The notes beneath the pieces are model-generated. The model saw nothing but the letters and a program-made list of their open reading frames with translations, ran no database searches and was not told the DNA's origin. Position numbers and translations under genes: made by a program. A stretch of DNA of 21,347 bases, taken from positions 1 to 21,347 of IMG/VR virus record IMGVR_UViG_3300023216_002983; one strand, 5' to 3'. Origin of the DNA: a virus. Shown here one piece after another: positions 16,508 through 21,347 of this stretch (its first letter is position 1; every line of letters begins with the position of its first letter).

Positions 16508-18055
16508 ATGGCATATCAAAGACATTACTGGAATGATTACGATGAGAGCAAAACTGAGGCGCAGAATATTGAGGCTGGCGCAGTTGTGACAACTGAAAAA
16601 TTGAATGAAATTGAAGAAGGAATTGTTCGAAACTATAATGAACTTGAAATAAAAAAAATGGACAAAGGCGGAAACGAACAAGTTACGATGACAATGCTAT
16701 CACAACAAGTAAAAGAAGCGATGACAGGAGGAAGCGTGGCAGTTGTCGGCGAAGGAGCGGTCAACGTCAGTAATATTGTTCCAAGAGCGGTAACACCTAG
16801 CAAGACAAGTTTCTTCACTAAAAGGTCTGACACTCTGTTTGATGGAGAGTGGGCCAATAGTTTTTATCTGTCGGGATCAGCCAATACAATGAAACTAACC
16901 CGAACAGCAGGATTCAAAACAATGATAGTTCCTTGCTCACCAAACACTACCTATACCATAATCAAAGAACCTATAGCTGCGGAAGATGGAAATTGGTATT
17001 TTAAAATAGCAACATCCAGCATGACAGTGGATTCCTTAAAAAACATTACAGAATCAACAGATATCAACAGTTACTATCAATTTTCTGCAACAAATATTGA
17101 TACAACATTAAAAACATTTTTGACAGGTCCAAACGATAAATCAATCGTTATTGTATGTGCGAAGTCTGCCAACCCATACACCGAATTATTGGTAGGAATC
17201 CAAACTGATTTCAAATACAATGATTATAATAAAATGTTTGATTTAACAGTTGATATACCTGAAAAGAGAATGTTCTTTACCAAGAATGGGGATATTCTTT
17301 TTATTTATACCCATCAAAAAAATGGATGGCTTAGACATACGTACGAAAGATTTATTGATAATAGCATTAATGTAGATGTTTGGAGAGCAACCGATGTTTA
17401 CGTTTGTTCGGTTAATTTCGATCCTCTATATAGCATTACCACGGGGGATAACGAAGGGGTCATAAGGTTAGACGGTGAAAGCGATTATATTGGCGGATGG
17501 CATGGAGACGAGATAGGGCAAGATGTCTTCATTTATGTAGATGACAATTTAATCACTTCAAGCAGTAATTTAAGCGGCTATTGTGATAAAGTTCAAATAA
17601 TCGTCAAGTCAGATATCTATCATGCGGATACTCAAAACTTAGCTTTTATCAAATACAAAGATGTTACTTATAAGGGAAACGAAATACTTATTAAATGCCG
17701 TTGGATTGCGCAAAGCGGTTTTACTGTGCAGCATATACGGGCTGGAATTTATAGTATATACAAGGAGCACAATGGGATTCCGTTAGTAAGTACCATGAGA
17801 AATAACGACACATATCTTATCGATGAACCCGTGCATGGTATAGGGGGAGCAGCAACCATTCAGAATATAATTATGAATGGTAACATCCACTTAAATGTAG
17901 AATTAGAAGATTCTAACAGTCAGCAACGATGGGGGAGTATTACAGACTTTGGCACTAGATATAAGATATATTTAGACAGTTTTGTGAACCAAATTGTGGC
18001 GAAAAACGAACCTTTAAACACGTCAGTTAGAATATATTTAAAGCTAACCGATTAG
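16508..18055 (+). CDS. Tail fibre / receptor-binding protein candidate
   Basis: 515 residues. The ATG follows the previous stop with no gap. The N-terminal 80-90 residues (YQRHYWNDYDESKTEAQNIEAGAVVTTEKLNEIEEGI) are the kind of anchoring head found on many Firmicutes phage fibre and baseplate proteins. The rest is beta-rich and not recognised, with Trp/Tyr/Asp-rich segments such as DGESDYIGGWHGDE that would suit a carbohydrate- or teichoic-acid-binding module. AT-richer composition and rare-codon use compared with the head genes suggest a horizontally exchanged host-range determinant. There is no collagen repeat or autoprotease motif. Function is inferred from position (last tail gene before lysis) and architecture. 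Confidence 0.72.
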   Translation: MAYQRHYWNDYDESKTEAQNIEAGAVVTTEKLNEIEEGIVRNYNELEIKKMDKGGNEQVTMTMLSQQVKEAMTGGSVAVVGEGAVNVSNIVPRAVTPSKTSFFTKRSDTLFDGEWANSFYLSGSANTMKLTRTAGFKTMIVPCSPNTTYTIIKEPIAAEDGNWYFKIATSSMTVDSLKNITESTDINSYYQFSATNIDTTLKTFLTGPNDKSIVIVCAKSANPYTELLVGIQTDFKYNDYNKMFDLTVDIPEKRMFFTKNGDILFIYTHQKNGWLRHTYERFIDNSINVDVWRATDVYVCSVNFDPLYSITTGDNEGVIRLDGESDYIGGWHGDEIGQDVFIYVDDNLITSSSNLSGYCDKVQIIVKSDIYHADTQNLAFIKYKDVTYKGNEILIKCRWIAQSGFTVQHIRAGIYSIYKEHNGIPLVSTMRNNDTYLIDEPVHGIGGAATIQNIIMNGNIHLNVELEDSNSQQRWGSITDFGTRYKIYLDSFVNQIVAKNEPLNTSVRIYLKLTD

Positions 18056-18076
18056 AAACCTGAATGGAGTACAATA

Positions 18077-18157
18077 ATGAAACCATATCAAATCTGGCGG
18101 ACAATCATTCTTGGTTGTCTGCTTTTTTGGCTAGTAGTGTTGTGGATTATATTTTAG
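18077..18157 (+). CDS. 26-residue single-pass membrane peptide
   Basis: A small gene with ATG preceded by GGAG (18066-18069, 7 bases before). It encodes 26 residues: a short polar start (MKPYQIWR) followed by one hydrophobic helix to the stop. The size and position between the fibre gene and the lysis genes recall the tiny membrane peptides that many Gram-positive siphophages carry there, but I know no named family. Its stop codon (TAG 18155-18157) lies inside the first copy of the 14-bp direct repeat. Confidence 0.55.
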   Translation: MKPYQIWRTIILGCLLFWLVVLWIIF

Positions 18158-18163
18158 GAAAGT
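18150..18163 (+). repeat. 14-bp direct repeat, left copy
   Basis: TATTTTAGGAAAGT, identical to bases 18856-18869. It overlaps the stop codon of the 26-residue peptide gene. Together the two copies frame a two-gene cassette with its own terminator. Confidence 0.75.
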
Positions 18164-18192
18164 GCGCTTTATAAAATAAGGAGATGGCATAA

Positions 18193-18363
18193 ATGATCAG
18201 GGCAGAAAATTTATCAAAAAAAGCTTTTAAAGCTGATCCAGATGGGCAAAATAAAATTAAGCTATTTTTAAAAAACTTCCAAAATGATATTATTGAGAAA
18301 GAAACTGGAGGTTTTGAGGTTGAAAATACTAAATATGAAAAAGCAAGTAATGAAAGTCCTTGA
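18193..18363 (+). CDS. 56-residue protein of unknown function (cassette gene 1)
   Basis: ATG at 18193 follows AAGGAG at 18178-18183. The product is 56 residues, charged and hydrophilic (MIRAENLSKKAFKADPDG, ending KASNESP), without membrane segments, Cys pairs or a recognised domain. The next gene starts 43 bases before this one ends, in another frame, so the two are translationally linked. It lies inside the repeat-bounded cassette. AT-rich sequence relative to the tail genes suggests recent acquisition. I do not recognise it. A paired small-protein system is conceivable but not shown. Confidence 0.6.
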   Translation: MIRAENLSKKAFKADPDGQNKIKLFLKNFQNDIIEKETGGFEVENTKYEKASNESP

Positions 18364-18823
18364 CAGCCCATTAGGAAGAAAAATAGTATTAAGCGCTGAC
18401 TTCATCATAAGTGAGGAATTTAATCGTGAATTATTATTGGCTATCAGTTTAGTAGAATTAGAAATGAAAAGTCAAAATATTGATATCGATAAATTGAAAG
18501 GGACTAATTTCATAATTTCTGAAACAGGTCATTTGAGTGTACAGATGGATGATGTCGGCAATTATGTCTATTTTTCAGTAATAAACTACTCGGAGATTAA
18601 AAAATACGAAAATCAAAATAGCAGAATTGCGGTGATAATTGAAGAGTTAGTCCATAATTTTTGGAACTATAGTGATGAAGAAAAAATTAAACTGATTGAT
18701 ATAAAAATTATGAAGAGGTGGAATCAAAATATTGAGCTTGAAGATATATTTGATATGAGTACGATTCAGGATTCTGAAAAGATCAGCTATTTAGTACTTA
18801 CACCCGAAAATTTTGATAAGTAG
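18320..18823 (+). CDS. 167-residue protein of unknown function (cassette gene 2)
   Basis: I choose TTG 18320 because GGAGG at 18307-18311 sits 8 bases before it. An ATG at 18335 has no ribosome binding site. The product is soluble, Ile/Glu/Lys-rich and alpha/beta. A notable motif is IIEELVHNFWNYSDEEK (Glu108, Glu109, His112). It looks like the helix of a zinc protease, but the first His of HExxH is Glu, so catalysis by that mechanism is unlikely. It overlaps the 56-residue gene and is followed 7 bases later by a terminator, which makes a self-contained transcription end. Function unknown; accessory (moron-type) cargo is my inference. Confidence 0.72.
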   Translation: MKILNMKKQVMKVLDSPLGRKIVLSADFIISEEFNRELLLAISLVELEMKSQNIDIDKLKGTNFIISETGHLSVQMDDVGNYVYFSVINYSEIKKYENQNSRIAVIIEELVHNFWNYSDEEKIKLIDIKIMKRWNQNIELEDIFDMSTIQDSEKISYLVLTPENFDK

Positions 18824-18829
18824 TAAATT

Positions 18830-18861
18830 AAGCATACTCAATCGAGTGTGCTTTTTATTTT
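18830..18861 (+). terminator. Intrinsic terminator of the cassette
   Basis: AAGCATACTC (18830-18839) pairs with GAGTGTGCTT (18844-18853) around loop AATC, with one T-G wobble, followed by TTTTTATTTT. It lies 7 bases after the 167-residue gene and inside the direct-repeat boundaries, and would insulate the lysis genes downstream. Confidence 0.82.
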
Positions 18862-18869
18862 AGGAAAGT
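18856..18869 (+). repeat. 14-bp direct repeat, right copy
   Basis: TATTTTAGGAAAGT, identical to 18150-18163. It begins in the T-run of the cassette terminator and ends before the leader of the holin-related gene. Confidence 0.75.
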
Positions 18870-18901
18870 AGTTGGCATATGTTCATTTGGGGGAAATTAG
18901 A

Positions 18902-19366
18902 ATGAAAGAGTTTTTGGAAATCAATAGTTTTTGGGCAGCGGCATTTGGCAGTGGATTGTTGGCTACTCTTTGGCGGGTTGGTACATGGGTCACTAAGCTA
19001 GTTAAAGCTAAAAGGGCTGAGAATGAGCTTAGGGAACAAACAATCACAGCCTTGGAAACGGCAAATACTGAACAAGACAAACGCCTCAAAAGTGTAGAGG
19101 ATTATCAGGCAATGGCAGAAGCCAGAAGTCAGAAAATCGTTAAAGCTGAGAAAGCTTCTTTGCACAATCAAATATGGAACAAAGCAGATGAGTACATTAA
19201 GCGTGGCTATATCACTGTTGGTGAATTAAACAACTTTGATTATCTATTTGAAGCCTATAAAAATCTAGGTGGAAATGGAACTGGCGACACATTACGTGCC
19301 AAGGTATCTAATTTAAATGTACGTGATGAAGGTATTCTGCAACAAAAAGAAATTGATGAACATTAG
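18902..19366 (+). CDS. Holin-related membrane / coiled-coil phage protein
   Basis: 154 residues from ATG 18902, with GGGGGA at 18889-18894; the upstream TTG 18872 would lack a signal. Layout: a short N-terminus, one hydrophobic segment (about residues 8-28, with SFWAAAFGSGLLATLWRVGTWV), a charged coiled coil (about 35-85), and a conserved-looking C-terminal part with FDYLFEAYKNLGGNGTGDTL. This GNGTG-containing type is common in lysis regions of Firmicutes phages, where it is often labelled holin or hypothetical. One transmembrane segment and a following Dp-1-type holin suggest an accessory or anti-holin role. That role is inference. Confidence 0.65.
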   Translation: MKEFLEINSFWAAAFGSGLLATLWRVGTWVTKLVKAKRAENELREQTITALETANTEQDKRLKSVEDYQAMAEARSQKIVKAEKASLHNQIWNKADEYIKRGYITVGELNNFDYLFEAYKNLGGNGTGDTLRAKVSNLNVRDEGILQQKEIDEH

Positions 19367-19377
19367 GAGGAAATATC

Positions 19378-19623
19378 ATGAAATTAACAAACAAACAGTA
19401 TGATCTAGCAAAAAAAGTTTTAACCGTTGGGGTGCCAGGTATCACGGCGTTTATCGTAACTCTAGGTGGTTTATATGGATTTTCAACAGAAATCATTGTT
19501 GGGACGATCACGGCTGCTGCAACTTTAGCCGGTGTGTTCTTGAATATAGCTAGTTCTCAATATCAAGATGATCAGAAACCCGATTATGGTGATGGACAAG
19601 AGTTCACAGAAAAGAAGGAGTAG
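19378..19623 (+). CDS. Holin, Dp-1 type
   Basis: 81-residue protein with two predicted membrane helices (around residues 14-34 and 38-58), a lysine-rich start (MKLTNKQYDLAKKVLTV) and a charged C-terminus (DDQKPDYGDGQEFTEKKE). The motif GLYGFSTEIIVGTITAAATLAGVFL matches the Dp-1-like holin family, in which such pairs form membrane lesions that release the endolysin. AGGAGG precedes the ATG. It lies directly before the endolysin gene, the usual order, with a hairpin between them. Confidence 0.88.
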   Translation: MKLTNKQYDLAKKVLTVGVPGITAFIVTLGGLYGFSTEIIVGTITAAATLAGVFLNIASSQYQDDQKPDYGDGQEFTEKKE

Positions 19624-19642
19624 CCAATCGGCTGCTTTTTTT
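19619..19642 (+). terminator. Hairpin between holin and endolysin
   Basis: AGTAGCC (19619-19625) pairs with GGCTGCT (19630-19636) around loop AATC, with one T-G wobble, followed by a run of seven Ts. The stem includes the holin stop codon. It resembles a weak intrinsic terminator that could make endolysin mRNA scarcer than holin mRNA. Confidence 0.55.
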
Positions 19643-19663
19643 AATTTGAAAGGAAGATATGAA

Positions 19664-20683
19664 ATGACTGTATCAGCAAATACGGTTTTAACCGAAGCAA
19701 GAAAATATCTCGGTACTGTAATGGGAACAACTTCCCACAAAAACATCGTCGATAATTACAATGCAACCAAGCCGCTTCCAGTCGGCTATCAAGTGAAATA
19801 CACCGACGACTGGTGTGATACGTTTGTCAGCTTTATCGGAATTAAAACTGGCGCAACTGATTTAATTGGGCGTGAATGTGGGGTACAGCGTCATATTGAC
19901 ATCTTTAAATCTAAAGGGATTTGGATTGAAGATGGAAGAATCACACCTAAAGCAGGAGACATTGTCTGCTTTAACTGGGATGATTCCACACAACCCAATG
20001 ATGGATGGGCGGATCATATCGGATTTGTTGAATCTGTTTCGAATGGCGTGATCACCACTATTGAAGGCAATTACGGGCGCCAAGTAAAACGGCGTACGAT
20101 GCCTGTAGGATGGGGCTATATCCGAGGGTATGCTCGTCCGGCTTATGGTGCTTCCGCATCCTCTGGTGGCACAGTAGGACAAAAGACGATCGAAACGATT
20201 GCAAAAGAAGTGATCAATGGCGCTTGGGGGAATGGTGACGATCGCAAGAAGAAATTAGCAGCTGCAGGTTACTCTTATGATGCAGTTCAAAAGAAAGTTA
20301 CCGAATTATTAAAAGGATCTTCAAGCAGCCAAGCATCAACCAATCCATTTGCCAATATCGTGATCGATTCTAATTGGGATGGCGAGTTAAATGGTTACCT
20401 TCAACGATACTACGGAACAACCGTGGATAAAGTGATTTCTGGTCAAATAAAAGGTGATTGGAATGCGGGAATGACCGGTATTCAGTTTGGAACCGGAGGT
20501 AGTGATTTAGTCGCAGCAATTCAAAAAGATTTAGGACTGAAGGTCGATCGCAATATGGGACCAGATACCATTGGTTCTATGCAAGCTAAAGCGGGCTCTG
20601 CTGTTGATCGAAAAATTACACGACCATCGGCACTTGCTAAACAGATTAAGACGAACTTAAAAACTAAAGGTAAACCTTGGTAA
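19664..20683 (+). CDS. Endolysin: CHAP domain, CW_7 repeat, C-terminal wall-binding region
   Basis: 339 residues from ATG 19664, with AAAGGAAG before it; the longer frame upstream is read through the holin end and is unlikely. Residues about 5-140 form a CHAP-type peptidase: catalytic Cys51 in DDWCDTFVSF, His118 in ADHIGFVE, and Glu134/Asn136 in IEGNYG. Residues 172-216 match a CW_7 (Cpl-7-type) wall-binding repeat (EVINGAWGNGDDRKKKL, YSYDAVQKKV). After a Ser-rich linker, a third domain of about 110 residues has LNGYLQRYYGT, then VAAIQKDLGLKVDRNMGPDTIG, resembling a peptidoglycan-binding unit. There is no signal peptide, so export needs the holin. It should cleave peptidoglycan peptide or amide bonds at the end of infection. 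Confidence 0.93.
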   Translation: MTVSANTVLTEARKYLGTVMGTTSHKNIVDNYNATKPLPVGYQVKYTDDWCDTFVSFIGIKTGATDLIGRECGVQRHIDIFKSKGIWIEDGRITPKAGDIVCFNWDDSTQPNDGWADHIGFVESVSNGVITTIEGNYGRQVKRRTMPVGWGYIRGYARPAYGASASSGGTVGQKTIETIAKEVINGAWGNGDDRKKKLAAAGYSYDAVQKKVTELLKGSSSSQASTNPFANIVIDSNWDGELNGYLQRYYGTTVDKVISGQIKGDWNAGMTGIQFGTGGSDLVAAIQKDLGLKVDRNMGPDTIGSMQAKAGSAVDRKITRPSALAKQIKTNLKTKGKPW

Positions 20684-20690
20684 ACAAATA

Positions 20691-20728
20691 CCCTCTTACT
20701 CTTAATTGAGTAGGAGGGCTTTTTTTAT
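20691..20728 (+). terminator. Strong terminator at the end of the late operon
   Basis: CCCTCTTACTC (20691-20701) pairs with GAGTAGGAGGG (20708-20718), 11 bp with one T-G wobble, followed by CTTTTTTTATTTT. It lies 8 bases after the endolysin stop. Read in the other direction it also stands after the convergent minus-strand gene, though with a poorer T-run. Confidence 0.9.
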
Positions 20729-21045
20729 TTTCCAGAAATGAATCTGTTGTACTCTTTCATCTTTTCTTTACTGATGCTAAATTTATGATTGCACTCTTGA
20801 CATGTCACCGAAGCATTTTTGGCGAACAAAGGAGCAATTAGTGAAGCTAGCATTATAATTCCTCCAAGTGGAATCACTACAAACCACCCAACAACTGGTA
20901 TCCATATGCCTGTACATATTAAAAGAAAACCTATTCCAAAACCAGCGCAACCCGTTGCTCCTGCCGTTGTCACTTTCACTTTATTGCTTCCACAATTTGG
21001 ACAAGTGACTATACGTTGACCCTTACTTTCCACAATACCCCTCAT
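20725..21045 (-). CDS. Membrane protein with split zinc ribbon (lysogeny-region accessory gene)
   Basis: Convergent to the lysis genes and next to attR. Up to 106 residues from ATG (21045-21043), or 102 from the GTG at 21033-21031, which has GAGG at a good distance; the true start is uncertain. An N-terminal CPNCG (Cys15, Cys18) and a C-terminal CQECNHKF (Cys82, Cys85) would together make one zinc ribbon. Between them is a Gly/Ile-rich hydrophobic region of about 45 residues, likely two membrane helices, so the halves meet on the same side. Similar membrane zinc-ribbon proteins of unknown function are common in Firmicutes. Orientation, location and own promoter suggest expression in the lysogen, possibly altering the host (lysogenic conversion). 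The role is inference. Confidence 0.82.
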   Translation of the reverse strand: MRGIVESKGQRIVTCPNCGSNKVKVTTAGATGCAGFGIGFLLICTGIWIPVVGWFVVIPLGGIIMLASLIAPLFAKNASVTCQECNHKFSISKEKMKEYNRFISGK

Positions 21046-21059
21046 TTCATTTTTTCTTT

Positions 21060-21068
21060 ATTGTATCA
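21060..21068 (-). promoter_or_regulatory. Extended -10 promoter for the minus-strand zinc-ribbon gene
   Basis: On the minus strand TGATACAAT (an extended -10, TGnTAnnnT pattern) lies 14 bases before the ATG and 26 before the GTG start. No good -35 is visible at 17 bases. Transcription would begin near 21053. This suggests expression separate from the late operon. Confidence 0.45.
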
Positions 21069-21092
21069 GAAAAACACATCAAGAGGATATGA

Positions 21093-21115
21093 GTAAATTT
21101 ACTATCATTGGTTGA
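21093..21115. other. attR: right prophage-chromosome junction inside comGC
   Basis: Phage DNA passes into the host comGC frame here. The frame is closed by TGA at 21090-21092 just upstream, and comGC-like coding begins at about TTGGTTGAAATG (21108-21119), where the pilin consensus Phe-Thr-Leu-Val/Ile-Glu-Met is expected. The exact core cannot be fixed without the left junction or an empty site. Lactococcal phage TP901-1 (serine integrase) is remembered to use a site in the same pilin-start motif. Confidence 0.65.
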
Positions 21116-21347
21116 AATGCTAGTCGTTTTATTAGTGATCAGTATTTTGGTTTTGTTGTTTGTCCCAAATCTTGCCAATCAAAGAGGAATCATTGATGAG
21201 AAAGGAAATGCGGCGATCGTGAAAGTAGTGGAAACCCAGATCGAACTCTTTCGTCTAAATGAAGATCGGGTGCCTTCGAAAGAAGAATTGATTGCAGAAG
21301 GGTATGTATCTGAGGAACAATATGCGATTTATGAGCAGGGAAAGTGA
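21108..21347 (+). pseudogene. comGC: 3' part of host comGC, split by the prophage
   Basis: The frame from 21108 to the stop at the window end gives 79 residues: a pilin N-terminal helix (VEMLVVLLVISILVLLFVPN) followed by a small C-terminal globular part (AAIVKVVETQIELFRL). This is a ComGC/ComYC-type major competence pseudopilin. The start, leader peptide and prepilin-peptidase site (Gly-Phe) are missing, having been left on the other side of the prophage. TTG 21108 is a sequence accident, not a start with a ribosome binding site. If expressed, the product could not be processed as a pilin. In an uninfected cell the gene should be intact and needed for DNA uptake. Confidence 0.85.

Noticed and set aside
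18140-18175. Promoter for the cassette (TTGTGG with TATAAA)
   Set aside because: The spacing is about 24 bases, too long, and the start would fall on or after the ribosome binding site of the first cassette gene.
18641-18655. Zinc metalloprotease motif (HExxH) in the 167-residue cassette protein
   Set aside because: The sequence is EELVH, so the first metal-binding His is Glu and no third ligand is evident. I keep it only as a weak structural resemblance.
19862-20182. Minus-strand open frame inside the endolysin gene
   Set aside because: Shadow of the well-supported CHAP coding frame; no start signal.
21108-21110. TTG as a true start of a short comGC-like protein
   Set aside because: No ribosome binding site, and the codon corresponds to an internal Leu of the pilin motif. 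It is a truncated host gene.
1-21347. CRISPR arrays, tRNA or rRNA genes, insertion sequences
   Set aside because: No regularly spaced repeats, no cloverleaf or ribosomal sequence, and no transposase-like protein was seen on either strand.

Overview
The window is the late (structural and lysis) half of a temperate siphovirus prophage, ending in chromosomal DNA. The low-GC sequence, GGAGG-type ribosome binding sites, tightly packed late genes and a CHAP + CW_7-type endolysin next to a Dp-1-like holin point to a Firmicutes host. My best reading is Enterococcus or a close relative; this rests on recognised protein types, not on a database search. The integrase, repressor and replication genes would lie to the left, outside the window.

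Layout, left to right on the + strand. (1) DNA packaging and head, 1-7790: small terminase (cut at the window edge), large terminase, SPP1 gp6-type portal, a two-part protein of unknown role, SPP1 gp7/MuF-type minor head protein, scaffold, Gp13-like major capsid protein, and four small head-completion and neck genes. (2) Tail, 7787-18055: tail terminator, major tail tube protein, tail assembly chaperones G and GT (joined by a -1 frameshift at a T TTT TTC heptamer), a 1630-residue tape measure carrying two cell-wall-hydrolase domains, a DUF6711-like tail protein, a hub/Tal-like protein and a receptor-binding or fibre candidate. (3) Junction, 18077-18869: a 26-residue membrane peptide, then a two-gene cassette (56 and 167 residues) with its own terminator, flanked by a perfect 14-bp direct repeat. 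(4) Lysis, 18902-20683: a membrane/coiled-coil holin-related protein, a Dp-1-type holin and a CHAP endolysin. (5) Right end: a convergent minus-strand gene for a membrane zinc-ribbon protein with its own promoter-like element, then the attR junction and the 3' part of host comGC, a type IV-like competence pilin gene. The prophage therefore sits inside comGC.

The + strand genes read as one late transcription unit with overlaps or short gaps. It contains four intrinsic-terminator-like hairpins before the final one: after the minor head gene, after the major tail gene, after the cassette, and between holin and lysin. Late transcription must therefore read through or be antiterminated, or these hairpins set relative expression levels.

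I did not find a wholly new system. The points most worth following are: the repeat-bounded cassette; a probable second -1 frameshift at the end of the major tail gene, whose short extension runs into a terminator hairpin; a conserved-looking leader before the scaffold gene; the lysogen-expressible zinc-ribbon gene; the seven Trp-marked repeats of about 34 residues in the tape measure; and the comGC interruption.
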